NCBI GenBank assembly: GCA_022497155.1
Contig: MU385735.1
Location: forward strand, 310,001 to 374,000
Length of the DNA: 64,000 nt
DNA from: Whalleya microplaca
Lineage: Eukaryota; Ascomycota; Sordariomycetes; Xylariales; Xylariaceae
Direction: 5' to 3'
Part shown: one piece after another, positions 1-11,447 of the stretch
Numbering within the stretch: position 1 is the first letter of the stretch
Layout of the letters: each line of letters begins with the position of its first letter
Position numbers and translations under genes: made by a program
Notes under the pieces: model-generated
Told to the model about the DNA's origin: nothing
The model's database searches: none
The model's input: only the letters and a program-made list of their open reading frames with translations

Positions 1-1343
1 GAGAGTTAGTCCACGCGAACCAGAATAAACCTATGGGCACAAACACAGACCCAGCCATGCACACAGGAAGTCGTGCTTCTGGGGGAGCACGCCCATTTGC
101 AGTCCGCGCCGCGCGCTTTTTATATCGCTCGTTCTCGTACACCATGTAAGCCAGTGCGATGACCAGGCCGACCGCCATGGGGATAAACGCCAAGCCCGCG
201 GATCCGGCGGACCAGCCCCTCCCCTGCCGAAAGATGATCGGGTACGCGGCGAAGAGCATGTACATGGTAGCGTAGACAATGGCCATATACAGGGATATAA
301 TCAGGACGATGGGCTCCAAGACTAGCAGAGCCCAAGGGCGGGATAGTCCCGTCCAGAGCACCGATGCGGCTGTCATACTGGCGGCTCCTTGGTCTAGGTG
401 GCTGATGTACACCTTCTGTGTCTTCTTCGACAGAGCCGCCGCGCGGCGCGCCAGGAGGACGGGCGCGTACGTCTCAGGTGTTAAGATCGTGCAGAGAACC
501 CACAGGACGCCGCCGAGACCCGTGCACAACCACTGTAATATTTGGAATCAGCTACTGCTCGACTTGAAGATCACGGAAGTCGCCTTCTTAGGCTTCAATA
601 TAATCCTTTACTCGGAGGCCACGAAGAAGGGGTAAAATCTGACTTACAAGAATGGCCCTCCATCCCCCAGAAGAAGCCCCGAGATACCCACCGACAATAG
701 GACCCATGACCGGACCCATATACGGCCCAAAGCTAAACAGCCCAATAGCCAAGCCACGATTGTCCGCGTCGAACATATCAGCAATGAGCGCACCCGCATT
801 AGTGAGCGGACTACTGCCCACGATGCCCGCGAGCGCGCGGAACACCAGGAGCTGGGCTATGGACCCTGAAGCGGCGCCGAGCGCGTTGAAGACGACGAGC
901 GCGCCGAACGTCATGACGAACACGAGCTGGCGGCCGTAGACTTCGCTCAGCGGCGCCCAGAATAGCGGGCCGACGGCGAAGCCGACCACGAACAGGCTCA
1001 CGCCGGCCTGGGCCAGTGAGTTGGACACGCCGAACTCATCTGTTATGCCGCTAATGCCGCCCGTGTACACCGAGCTCGTGAACGAGATGGAGAAGCACGA
1101 GATGGCTGCGAGGATCGTCACGAGCCATCGCCTAGCCGCTGAGAAGTTCCGTGGGTTGCGTGGGTCTAGCGTTCCCGGGAGCCACGAGACAATGTGGGGG
1201 TCGGCAGTTGTGCCGGCCCCCGGGTACGGGAAATTTTCGATCTCGGGGGTGAGGAGTGCTGGGGAGATGACTAGGCGTAGCCAGCTCGGACGTGATGAAG
1301 ACCCTGCTGGGGATACTTCTTGTTGGGCGTACTCGGACAGCAT
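1..1343 (-). CDS. MFS drug-type exporter, C-terminus cut by window edge
   Basis: Major facilitator superfamily transporter of the drug:H+ antiporter type, expected in the plasma membrane and, in this setting, likely to export a cluster product or toxic compound. Exons are 1343..648 and 532..1 (open at the window edge), with a 115-bp intron (donor GTAAGT, acceptor TTACAG) joining in phase 0. The visible 409 or so residues include a soluble N-terminus, GPLFWAPLSEVYGRQ, the GPVMGPIVGGY segment and, after the splice, TPETYAPVLLARRAA followed by KKTQKVY. These are typical of the fungal polyamine/multidrug exporter branch. The family is usually near 500 residues, so the last helices lie outside the window. 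Start chosen at MLSEYAQQEV, the first in-frame ATG. What it exports is not shown by the sequence. Confidence 0.9.
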
Positions 1344-1614
1344 CTTGTTGGGAGGTTATGCGTACGAGATGAAGAGGAAGGGAGATCGGTAGTGTGATTT
1401 GGTTCATGGGGATGGCATTGGGTCTTATATATCTATAGCCTCTGTACTACCCCACTTGCATACATTTTAACATCTCTACAACTATCACGTAATTTCCCGA
1501 GACTATTTCACCGAGAGAAGTCTACTTTGTACAGAATTGGGCAGTTTTGATTTCTACGACACAGCATGGGAATAACTACAGATACGCTTTCAACATCGCT
1601 AAATACATTTTCAT

Positions 1615-2727
1615 CTAAGCCACTGCAACAGCCTGAGCCTGAGCTTCCTTCAAGCGCGACTCGTGAGCGTGAACAGCACGCTCATCTGCAACGCCTGCTA
1701 CTGGGTTATACCCTGGGATCGCCCGTTTATCCGCATTCTTCTGCTTCAGCACGCTCTCCAATGGAGAAGCATGGTCTACCCATCCCAGGTTGGGCAGGGC
1801 CACGTCGTAACCCAGACGTCGCTGTACCTCCAGAGGATACGCTCTGACGACTTCGTGAGGTAGGCAGAGGGCGAAGTTCTCCTCCTGTGAAAGTTTCCTT
1901 GTTAGCATGATATAAACGAGGAACACTAGTATCTCTAGACATACCTGTCGCAGTTGCGGCTGCTGCATGAAAAGGGCGTACACCAGTCTCTTCTCGTCAA
2001 CAGTTGAGTTCATGCCAGCACCATGGTAGCAGCTAGAAAGCATGAAGAAGGCATCTCCAGCATCAAGCTCAGCATCAATCGCCTTAGATGGGTCGGGCTG
2101 GGCATCGCTCTTGGTTAGGTGGCTTCCGGGAACCCATCGAGTAGCACCGTTGGCACGTGTCGTCTTGGTACCAGCGACGAAGAAGCTGATGCTGGTATCG
2201 CGACCGATCTGGTACTCCTCGGGCTTGATGGCGTCTCGCACATTGTACCAAATGGCATCATCGCGGTGCAGATCCTGGACGTGCATGCCGGGGCCGACCT
2301 CGAAAATGGAGGACATGGCCACGATGGGATGCTCAGTGGTGACGAATCGCTTACCGCCTAGCCAGGAGGCGTGACTGACGGACAGGAAGGTGTTCATGAT
2401 GTTAAGATACAGTTCATCTGTTAAGATCTTCTGTGTCAACCCAGGAGCCAACTGTGGCAGACGACCTAGACGCTTCGTTTGGTCATCGGGGCGGGCGTAA
2501 GAAGCTGCGTCGATGTGTGGACGCACTGTGGCGTTAGCCTCAGCAAGCTCCTCAGCAGTGAGGAAGCCCTTGATGCGGGCACCACCGTTGTGCTTAATTG
2601 ACTGGATGATCTTCTCCAGAGGGGCGCTGCGGTCAAATGCCTCCGGCTTAAATTGAGTTTCTCCTACCAAGCTGAGAGAACCAGCCTCAGTCTTGGGGGG
2701 ATCGTGAATTGTAAAGGTCATAGACAT
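1615..2727 (-). CDS. PhyH-family Fe(II)/2-oxoglutarate dioxygenase
   Basis: Non-heme iron dioxygenase of the phytanoyl-CoA dioxygenase (PhyH) superfamily, predicted soluble, 350 residues after splicing. Exons are 2727..1945 and 1884..1615. The 60-bp intron (GTATGT...TTTCACAG) is a multiple of three and open, so an unspliced reading adds 20 hydrophobic residues after position 261 that do not fit the fold. The metal triad is visible: HRD (His154, Asp156) and His235 in CYHGAG. Arg247 is the likely 2-oxoglutarate anchor. NGATRWVPGSH (from about 193) is the conserved PhyH loop. Relatives in fungi hydroxylate, desaturate or rearrange polyketide, alkaloid or meroterpenoid intermediates; the substrate here is unknown. 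It is divergent from the P450 gene, with a shared 678-bp upstream region, which suggests joint control. Confidence 0.93.
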   Translation of the reverse strand: MSMTFTIHDPPKTEAGSLSLVGETQFKPEAFDRSAPLEKIIQSIKHNGGARIKGFLTAEELAEANATVRPHIDAASYARPDDQTKRLGRLPQLAPGLTQKILTDELYLNIMNTFLSVSHASWLGGKRFVTTEHPIVAMSSIFEVGPGMHVQDLHRDDAIWYNVRDAIKPEEYQIGRDTSISFFVAGTKTTRANGATRWVPGSHLTKSDAQPDPSKAIDAELDAGDAFFMLSSCYHGAGMNSTVDEKRLVYALFMQQPQLRQVCLEILVFLVYIMLTRKLSQEENFALCLPHEVVRAYPLEVQRRLGYDVALPNLGWVDHASPLESVLKQKNADKRAIPGYNPVAGVADERAVHAHESRLKEAQAQAVAVA

Positions 2728-3405
2728 GTTGACTTAATTTGATGAAAACGTTCTAAAGGGACGAGTGTTGCAGTCACTGTACAGTTTGTAGAATTGATTA
2801 TTGCAAGCTTGGTTCTATACATTCAAGTGTCCCAATTCCATGATTCTTATAAGTCATTAGTTCACAAAGATGGTGGTGTTGACCAAGCCTCGACCGCCGA
2901 GCATATGGTGCCACACGGACGAATATGGGCGGCGCTCCAGGAATATCCGGATTTCAACTTGATTTCTGTCTAAGTTCACCTCGGCGTCAATAACTGCGGC
3001 TATTCGTGAGAGAGCTCCGATGGAAAATGGTTGTCATGATCGCATCTCGGCCAATTGTATCCACCATACCCACCAGAGATTGTATTTCTCCGAGCTGATA
3101 AGACTTCGGACAAATACATCGTGACTTCTCCAAGAGATGTTCAGCGCACGTGATACCGGGACTCTTGTAGCTATTCCGAGATTATCGTATTGAATTTGTC
3201 TGCTCGGAGGTGGGTGTAAGATTACGTACGAACCATGAAGATACGCCAATTGGTAGAGAAAGACGGTGTGAGGAGAGAAGGGGAGGAGAGAGACTCTTCA
3301 TATCATTAAGTTAGCATCCAATAGGATCAAATCGAATTCCAATTGATCTGGGGTTAAATTCATGACTTATGGACTCGACCTTGGGCATCCTGAAGATTAT
3401 CGAAA
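2728..3405. promoter_or_regulatory. Shared divergent promoter of dioxygenase and P450
   Basis: A 678-bp non-coding stretch between two gene starts pointing away from each other. It contains TTCTCCGAG at 3086-3094 and the reverse form CTCGGAG at 3203-3209, the same heptamer found upstream of other cluster genes. A CGG/CCG core is usual for Zn2Cys6 binding sites; the link to a particular regulator is inference. Confidence 0.5.
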
Positions 3406-5121
3406 ATGGGTTTTCTGGCAAGCATTGAAGATGCTGGCATCCAACTACGGGTCCCCAGCTGGCCTTGGTTGTGTACCGCTGTTCTTATTATCTGGATTGT
3501 CAGGAATATATTTGCTAATGGCTTATATCGTGTCCCTGGACCATTCCTCAATTCCGTGTCCGTCATCCCCCGAATCGTATCTGTGTTTAAAGGCAGCTCA
3601 CAGTGGGAGGATCTAAACCTGCACAAGAAATACGGCAAGATCGTGCGGGTATCACCTAACTCCGTCTCCATCTCAGACCCGGCGTTCCTTGACCAAATAT
3701 ACGGCATTTCGTCGAAGTTCTACAAGTCTGGCTTCTACGAGCCTGTTCGATTCCACGATGAAGAGGGATTGATTCCAGACCCCTTTGTGTTACCCGACAA
3801 GCCGACACATACCCGCATGAAGCGGAATGCTGCCAATGCCTACTCTCTCCAGGCTTTGGTTCAACTTGAGCCAATGGTAGATAATATCATAGAGCGACTG
3901 TTTCGGCGTCTAGACCAAGAACATGTGGCTGCTGCGAAATCATGTGATATTGGTCAATATATGCATTTCTTTGCGATGGACACAATCTTCACCGTGACCT
4001 TTGGCAGTGACCTGGATTTCATCAACCTGGGAGACGCCAAGGGTTTCTGTAAGAACCTCCAAGACGGACTGGTGTACTTGGCCTGCGTGAGTCGCCTCTT
4101 CTTGGCATACCCCTTAAACTAGTTACAAACGTTGGGAAACTAAACCACAATTATTGTCCAGATTGGCCAAATACCCTGGGCGCACAAGTTCCTTATGGGA
4201 AATAAATACGTTGCAAGGTACCTCGAAGGTACCGGTGAGTCCATGTTCACGGAGATGATGGACGTCGCCGTCACGCAGCGCGCGGTAGCAGAAAAGGAGA
4301 TCAGCAACGATGACAACGGCACCACTCCGACCACATTCCTTGTGCACCTGCTGCGTAACCAGGCAAAGAACCCGGCTTCCATCACTGATCGTGAGATCAA
4401 CACGCACACCTTTGGCAACATCATCGCGGGCGGAGACACCACCTCCACGGCGCTACGAGCTATACTCACCGAGGTGATCCGCCATCCAGACGTAACAGAG
4501 CGTCTACTGGCGGAACTGCGTAGCGTCGGTATCACGTCGGGAGCAAAACCAGTTCCTTATGCTGTTGCCTCTAAGCTGCCTTATCTGACCGCGGTCATCA
4601 AGGAGGGCATGCGTCTTCACCCATCCGTTGGTCTCATGCTAGCCCGCGGCGTCCCAGCAGGCGGAGCCGTGCTGAACGACAACACCACAGGACGACAGTA
4701 CCACATCGACGGCGCAGCGGAGATTGGTGTCAACCCATGGATTATTCAGCGAGACCCAGAAGTGTTTCCAGATCCGGAGGCCTTCGTGCCCTCCAGGTGG
4801 CTTGAGTCGTCTCCAGAACAGCTAGCACGCATGGGCCGATCGTGGATACCGTTTGGCGCCGGCCGGCACACCTGCTCGGGCCAGCATATTTCAATGCTGG
4901 AAATTACTAAGCTGATTCCAAGTCTTGTGCTGAGGTACAGCATGGCTTGGGAAGGTGGGAAGCCGAACATCTCGGTGGTCAACTATTTCTTCACTATCCA
5001 AAGCGGTCTTCGTGTCGTCATAGAGAAGAGGGAGAAATCGGGATCATTGTTACAGGCTACAGACACGGCTTATATGGCCGTCAAAGCCCCTATGCCTAGT
5101 CTAGTGAGTGTCGCTGCTTAA
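3406..5121 (+). CDS. Cytochrome P450 monooxygenase
   Basis: Membrane-anchored heme-thiolate monooxygenase, 546 residues, exons 3406..4086 and 4162..5121 with a 75-bp intron (GTGAGT...TCCAG) in phase 0. An N-terminal hydrophobic anchor (WPWLCTAVLIIWIV, from about 19) is followed by the proline hinge RVPGPF. The I-helix oxygen motif AGGDTT starts near residue 316, the ExxR pair KEGMR is at 375-378, and the heme loop FGAGRHTCSG places the cysteine ligand near 466. The layout fits fungal microsomal P450s of the pisatin-demethylase/benzoate-hydroxylase-like group, but the exact CYP family cannot be read by eye. All key motifs are intact. Its divergent partner is the PhyH dioxygenase, so the two oxidases may act in sequence on one substrate. 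Confidence 0.95.
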
Positions 5122-5331
5122 ATGCACTATTATATGGTAGGTCAACAATGTTATTTTGTTGGGATGAGAGAGGCGCTATGTCACAACGGCCAAGACAGTC
5201 ATTTGGTGACAGAGGTGTTGGCCAGAAATGTAGATCAAATACACAGTTAAACGCACCAGAAAAATTAACAACCCGAAGTATGCCGAATGTGACTATTGCT
5301 CTCATTCACGAGCAATAAATGGGTTTTGCTG

Positions 5332-7086
5332 TTAGATGAGAGCTAGGTCAACGTTCATGTCCTCCATAACCTCTTGCCATCTACACCGTCGGTTGTTACT
5401 AGTCCCAGCAACCACAGCGTCTCTGCGCCGCCAGACCTCGTCCAGGACCACTAGGCCTAAAGTTCCATGATTTAAAGCTAGAAGTACGAGACTCTGCAGT
5501 CGCCTCCTGACGTGCTCCCTCCGATCTAGCGCGTCAATCTCAGCACCGATGACAACGAGCGCCCAACCCAAGAAGGCGCCGGGACCCACAGTGTCGGGTA
5601 TCAAGGGGAAGTACTCAAAGGCTCTATCAATGGCCTCGCGGATATCGTACGGGCACCGCCCGGTAGTCATCGGGTCATGTATGATCCGAAATACATAAAT
5701 CTGCACCGCCAGTCGGAATATCTCGGCTGATGCACGGGCGGCTTCGCGGAGCTCGGTCTCCTCAAACGGATCTGCCGGACAGAGCTCGGCCAGGCTGGCT
5801 GGAGCGTCACCTTTGCGACCAAGCATACTAAACTGCGGTGGGCTGTCTACGCGCGAAGCCTGAATATGTGTCTGTAGTGCTGCTGCACGGAGATATACCC
5901 TCCTAAGGAGATTGTCGTCTTGAGCACGCTGAGCCTCTCGCATTTCCTCGTGCAAATGAGTAGCTTCGATCTGTAAAGGGGTATTCAGTTAGCACTGGCA
6001 AATGGAACGACCCAAGGGGGGACGAATTAGCGTACAATTAGCTGGGGAAGATCTAGTGAGCAACCAAATATGACATCTACAGACGCTGGATTATTGCTCC
6101 GCAGATCGGCGATCTCGTCCAGAAATTGATGACTTCGGTTACGAGTTGCGCCTGGATTGTGTAACAGCACTTGCGTGGCTATCATAGAGAGCACGCTCGT
6201 TAGGAATGGGTCAACATCAGAACAATCCTGGCGTGACCGGATCCAGGCTAGCGTGCCGTTATAATGATGTTTCCATCCGTCGCCGCCTTCGCATAACTGT
6301 CTTCATCGTAAGTGATTGATAAGCAATAATGGGATCTCCCTTGGACTACCTCGAATGTAAGGAGAACCAACAAGGTCATCAATGTGACCTCACTCCTGGC
6401 TAGTGCAGGTTTGGTAAGCCGCCGTTGCAAATGCTGCAGGGACTGGCGTAAGTAGAGCCGTGGCTGCTCGTCCGGGCGCTTCTGCCATCGGTTCATATGT
6501 GATGCGGATAAGGCTAGCAGTGCATATAGCAGGGCCTGGTCGTTCAGGGCCACAGCAACAAGCCGACGATAGCCATTACCATCATAATCAATGGCTATGG
6601 CAAGCCGAGCCACGTTCTCTATCATACGCTTTAGCACCAGCCTGCGATATAAGCATACCCTGGAAACTCACTAGCGTAATGTTGTATCAATCGGTTTTCT
6701 TTGGAGGGAAGACCCAGTGATGAGACAGCTGAGAAGATAGCTGATGTTGCTTCATTATCAGTCGTAAGAATAAAAGGCCACAGGATAAGGAACAGCGACG
6801 GACCGGTCTCAGTATCAACTTGAGCTGTTGGTGATTTGAATGATGACCCGCGTCTCTGCCTTGACCAAATCAATCGGGCGTGATATCCAGCGCAACACCT
6901 ACCCTCACCAATACATCGGGCGCAAACTATCGAAGACGAGTCAGTTCGAACTCAGGAAGAAATGATATCGGTGTAGACTATACACGGCAGGAGCTTATCG
7001 CAGCTTGCTTCGATTCCTCTTTCCACACACGTCCAGCAACTACCAGTAGGATTCGGGACTTCGAGTTCGGGAAGGGGCTGTGACAT
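5332..7086 (-). CDS. Zn2Cys6 transcription factor with fungal_trans_2-like domain
   Basis: Predicted nuclear regulator of 508 residues, spliced from five exons: 7086..6984, 6926..6672, 6618..6350, 6296..6036 and 5970..5332. The four introns are 57, 53, 53 and 65 bp, and all junctions keep frame. The N-terminus carries a zinc cluster: C17-W-T-C20, C29-D-K, C36-A-R-C39 and C45-C46, followed by GYHARLIW, a tail common in this family. Spacing between the second and third cysteines is 8 rather than the usual 6. The rest is the helical regulatory domain (for example LALSASHMNRWQ and LCEGGDGWKHHYNGTLAWI). ATG 7086 is the only in-frame start before the cluster. Lying inside the gene cluster makes it a candidate pathway-specific regulator. 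The second and third introns use weaker signals, and the third has a GTAGTC donor. Confidence 0.88.
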
Positions 7087-7665
7087 TCTAGATGTCTAGC
7101 TTATGGTATATATATTGAGCACAATTTCAAGACTTATATCGAGATAACAGAAAAAAGAGGTGTTCGTGACTGACGTTGTCAATATGAGGGGGTAACACGT
7201 CTGCACGTGCTGATGTATGTGTTATCTATGCACAAAAATTGTTAACCGGCAACTCTTATCTCAACATAGCCAAGGGTATTCCATCTATTTCATCTGCTAG
7301 ACAGGGGTTCTGATTGGTAATAGACCAATAACGAATCGCTAATCTGTACTGCTAGTGGCAATTCTCGACCGGTCCCTGCCGGCCTACAGGCTAACACGAA
7401 CCGGGACTTTGTGCATCGTGGGGAAGGGGTCCATCATGCATATACGGATCCAATACTATGTATATGTAGGTACAATTTACGGATTATAGTATCTAGCCGT
7501 AGTCCCGAGCCATACAGGAGGCTTCCCTCAGATGTACCTTTCTATGTACGGCTTTCCCAGGTTTGGTATCGTGAGTGAAAATGGCACTGAAACAGGGGAC
7601 AAAACACAAGCGTGGTGTGTAAGTGAACAGGCTACAGCTTTATGTAGGTATTTCATACATATTGG
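7087..7665. other. Intergenic, no gene seen
   Basis: A 579-bp stretch between the start of the Zn2Cys6 gene and the end of the aldehyde dehydrogenase gene. It must contain the regulator's promoter and the dehydrogenase 3' end. I see no coding signal and no CTCCGAG heptamer. Confidence 0.6.
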
Positions 7666-9195
7666 CTATGTTGATTGTCCCACCATGACGTTGATGGAGA
7701 CCGTCTTGCTATCCACATAAGCCATGATACCCGCTCGCCCATTCTCACGTCCATACCCACTACCCTTGACTCCGCCAAACGGTACCCGGTTATCAGGCAC
7801 GACGCCACGGTTGATGCCGACGCTGCCGGCCGACAGTTCAGCACTGACCCTGAGGGCGCGGCCTATGTCTGACGTGAAGACGCTTGCACCCAGGCCATAG
7901 ATGGTGTCATTAGCCAGCGCGATGGCTTCCTCCTCGGTCTCAAACGTGCGGATGCACAGCACGGGCCCGAAGATCTCGTCACGATAGACCGAACTGTCTA
8001 ATGGCGGGTCGACGAGTATCGTGGGCTGGACGAAGTATCCCTGTTCGCCATGTGCGTGACCTCCCGTCAGCACCTGGATGCCCTCCTTTTGAGCCTGCTC
8101 GAGGAACCCCATGATGCGCCGGAATTGCTCTTCATCAGCCACCGGGCCCATGAACGTACCCGGCACTTTAGGGTCTCCCATCTTTGTCGCCACCGCCTCG
8201 AATCTCCCCTTCAACAGACCGATCAGCTTTTCCGCAATCGATTTTTGTACGAGGAGCCGAGTTGTGGCCGCGCAGACCTGCGTGCTGTTTATGAGAAATC
8301 CTTGGGATAGATTACCGAGGGCATTCTCCACGTCCGCGTCGGCGAAGACCAACGCAGCTGACTTGCCGCCCAGCTCTAGCGTGCACCTCTTGAGATTACT
8401 GTTCGCCGCGGCCACCTGCACCTTGCGGCCCGTCGCCGTCGAACCCGTGAAGCTGATCTTGGCTATACCCGGATGTGCCGCGAGCCGTTGGCCGGCCTCG
8501 CCGGTTCCGTTGACGAAGTTAATGACGCCTGGAGGAAAGCCGGCTTCGACTACGAGCTTAGCCAGCACCAACACGCCCAATGGCGCCTTCTCTGACGCCT
8601 TGAAGATGAAGGTATTGCCCGCAGCGATGGCGGGCACTACTTTCCACGCGACAGATGTGAATGTGCCGTTCCAGGCCGCGATGCCGGCGCAGACACCCAG
8701 CGGCTCATACGTGACCAAACGGTACACGCCGTCGCCGGCCTCAGGGAAGGTCTCACCGGCCAGTTTGTCGGTCCAGCCGGCGTAGTAACGTAGACCTTCT
8801 GCGAGGTTATGAGCGCCGTGCTCGGCTACAAAGGCCGGCGCGCCCATCGCCGCTGTCTCGGGCTTGCCGAGCTCGGCGGCATGTTCGTCGATGAGAGCTG
8901 CCAGCCGGGTCATGAGGCGGGAGCGCTCCGCCGGCTTGGTTTTTCGCCAGGTTTTGAAGGCTGCTGATGCGGCGGCCACGGCATCATCGATGTCTTCCGC
9001 ACCGGCACATTGGACGCCGGATGCTACCACGGAATGATCAAATGGGTTCTGGACAGTAATAGTCTCAACGGACTTTGACGTCCTGAACTGTTATGCAGTT
9101 TTAATTCCCATCACCAAGTAGCGTCCCGGGGAGTGTTTGTGTAGACGGCTTACCTCATTGTTGATGAACAGTCTCTCCTCGCACGAAGATGTCAT
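7666..9195 (-). CDS. NAD(P)-dependent aldehyde dehydrogenase
   Basis: Oxidises an aldehyde to the acid with NAD(P)+; soluble, 487 residues. Exon 1 (9195..9154) encodes MTSSCEERLFINNE and joins through a 66-bp intron (GTAAGC...AACAG) to 9087..7666. The ALDH fold is complete: AWNGTFTSVAWK (Asn and Lys of the active-site region), IFKASEKAP (cofactor-binding Lys near 177), FTGSTATG, general base Glu near 252 in LELGGKS, catalytic Cys near 286 in QVCAATTRLL, and DEIFGPV. Length is close to the family's usual 480-500. AWNGTF replaces the common PWNFP, a mild variant. It sits head to head with the NmrA-like gene across 425 bp, so co-expression is likely. The substrate could be an aldehyde made by the neighbouring P450 or FAD enzyme, which is inference. 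Confidence 0.95.
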
Positions 9196-9620
9196 TCTGG
9201 CTCAATAATTGCCCACAATATCGCCTGGATATTAACTGACAGAGTAAAGAAATCATTATATAATATATACTTAACAAATGGCGCCTTCATTAAGTTGACC
9301 CATATGATTGGCCAATGGCTGTCTAGGTCAAGCCGATCTGAGGAACCCCGCAAAACCTCCGAAAGAGTATAACTCCAGCTACAATTCTCCGAGTCTACTT
9401 CGCTTGCTCGCCGAACGGCGAAGTTGATTTCCGATCTCGCGTACATCGGATCTGTTTTCTGTTGGAAAAGCAGCTACCAGTTTTTGGGGTTTTATAGAGC
9501 TCATTGTTTGTGCAGCGGTTGAGAGATAAATTATGCAAGTAAATCATCAAGGAAATCAGCCTCTATCTATAGGTCTCCCGCAAAGGTCTAGTCGGCGCAT
9601 GTCGTAAGATTCCAAGCAAT
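9196..9620. promoter_or_regulatory. Shared divergent promoter of ALDH and NmrA-like genes
   Basis: A 425-bp stretch between two divergent starts with no coding signal. It contains TTCTCCGAG at 9385-9393, identical over nine bases to the copies at 3086-3094 and 17169-17177. This is a candidate operator for a cluster regulator. Confidence 0.5.
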
Positions 9621-10696
9621 ATGGCGCCACTCACGAATGTTACAGTCTTTGGGGCGTGAGTCTCCGTGCTGCCAGTTTCTTACTATATAAACAGCTTGCT
9701 GACTACACTCCTGTTGGCTCCAGTGGAGGTCAACTCGGCACTCCGGTCCTACGTGCGCTTCTCGCCGCCCCCGAGTTCAATGTGACTATACTAGCTCGGG
9801 AGGATACTAACTCGACGTATCCTCCCGGGGTTCGTGTCATCCGTACCGATTTTAGTCCCGAGTCTCTAGCTACCGCACTCAAAGATCAAGATGCCGTCGT
9901 CAGCACTGTTACCCATATGGCCCTGGATAAACAAAAGGAGGTTATTCATGCGGCCGTAGCAGCAGGGGTCCGGCGCTTCCTACCCTCTGAATACGGCGGG
10001 GACACTTCCAAAGACCAGATGCTGCAGGCAGCGCCGTTTACCCGTGTAAAGCGACAAGTTACCGATCTGTTGAGAACACTGGAAGGACAGGGTCCCTCAG
10101 GCCAGTTTAGCTGGAGTGCCATTGTGCCCGGACCCTTTCTGGAGTGGTAAGTAGCCTATTGTCAAAAAGCTTGTCGTATGAGACAAGACAGGGCCAACCC
10201 ACCCCATGCTGATGATCGTGATCTGCCTAAAAATAGGGTCTTTGAACCAGATGAATTTGGCATCAACCTCAACACTCGTACGGTGACGCTGTATGATGGC
10301 GGAGACGTCCCTTTCCCGACCAGCAAACTCTCTACTATAGCCGACTGCGTCGTCGGGGTATTAAGAAACCCGGACGTTACAGCCAATCGTCACGTATATG
10401 TACGTTCGGCGTTGTTGACACATGCCAAGATACTTTCAGCTCTAGAGAGCATCACCGCCTCTCCCTGGACGGTGAAACACGAGAAGGTAGATGAGGATGT
10501 GCGGGCGGGTGGATTGGAACGCATCGAGAATGGTGATTTTATGGGAAACCTCGATCTCATTAGGGCAGCAATTCTAACGAAAGGAACGGGGTTCGACTAT
10601 GAACCGATGAACAATATCTTGGGCATTAGTGGCGACGAGCCGATTGAGCAACTTGTCAAAGAGATCGCTGGCGAAGCATTGACTAGGGGCGGTTAG
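9621..10696 (+). CDS. NmrA-like / isoflavone-reductase-like NAD(P)-binding protein
   Basis: Rossmann-fold protein of the NmrA/isoflavone reductase group, 305 residues. Exons are 9621..9655, 9724..10146 and 10237..10696, with introns of 68 and 90 bp. The splice at residue 12 rebuilds the nucleotide loop VFGAGGQLGTP (GxxGxxG type); without splicing this motif is broken. Further family marks are TILARED, VVSTV, RRFLPSEYGGD and PGPFLEW. Members either reduce double bonds in aromatic or polyketide intermediates or act as NAD(P)-sensing regulators. In fungal metabolic clusters they are usually reductases of the phenolic type. Neighbour genes (ALDH, P450, FAD monooxygenase) fit an enzymatic role better than a nitrogen-regulator role, but the sequence does not decide it. 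Confidence 0.9.
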
Positions 10697-11447
10697 GCGC
10701 AGCTAGCCGCTAGCTCGGGGGGGTGAAGATAAGGTTTCCGTACCTATCACCCAGGTTGTATTAGGTGGGGGTCCACTGTCCATTTACTGAGTGCATGTAT
10801 GTACCTCCACGTAGCGACGGTACATACATACTTGGCGTACCCCGGCATACCTAAAGTACCTTACTTCCAATACCTCGAAGTTGTATGTAGATTAGAAATA
10901 CTCCGCTTATCTCAAGCTCCCTTACTACGCCAATCCTCCGAGCCCCCTATCTCACACCAACACCCAAGACATCCATTAGGCTAAGTCATTTCAATCCTAG
11001 GTTCATTCGCCAGGACGCCCCCAATGATCACCTATCCTATGCCGTGGCTGGGTTCATTCGTTCAGCTGCCAGACGGCTATCAGGCACATACGACCCCACT
11101 GCCTCTCGTCGAGGAAGGACACACTGCTGATAACGACTTGGGTCAATGTCTGTCACCACCTTATGCAGATAGAGATGAAGTCACAGATAGATGAAGTCGA
11201 ATTCTGGAGAACCATGCATGAATAGACCGACCAAGCCACACTTATAAAGGGCATCTAAGTCACCTTGAATGTCAGGCATCGAGCGTGTATAGACCGTTTA
11301 GCCTGTATTATTTGATTGTTGATATTGCTGGCCGAGTTGCATATATCCCAGCTACTATTTGTTTGATCGAGTTCCGGCATGGCCTTGGAGCCATTCTGTG
11401 TTGAAAATATCTAGTGTAATCAAGAGTTAAATTGGTAAAAAGACAAA
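10697..11447. promoter_or_regulatory. Intergenic region upstream of MFS transporter
   Basis: A 751-bp non-coding stretch after the NmrA-like stop. It contains one CTCCGAG heptamer at 10936-10942, about 0.5 kb before the transporter start. Nothing else recognisable. Confidence 0.45.

Noticed and set aside
279..635. 118-codon open frame on the plus strand
   Set aside because: Opposite strand of the MFS exporter's second exon; the minus-strand reading gives the family motif TPETYAPVLL.
1885..1944. Twenty extra residues inside the PhyH dioxygenase
   Set aside because: The stretch has GTATGT and TTTCACAG ends and would place a hydrophobic insert in a soluble fold, so it is an in-frame intron.
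8111..8785. Long plus-strand open frame of 224 codons
   Set aside because: It is the antisense shadow of the aldehyde dehydrogenase gene, whose motifs are complete on the minus strand.
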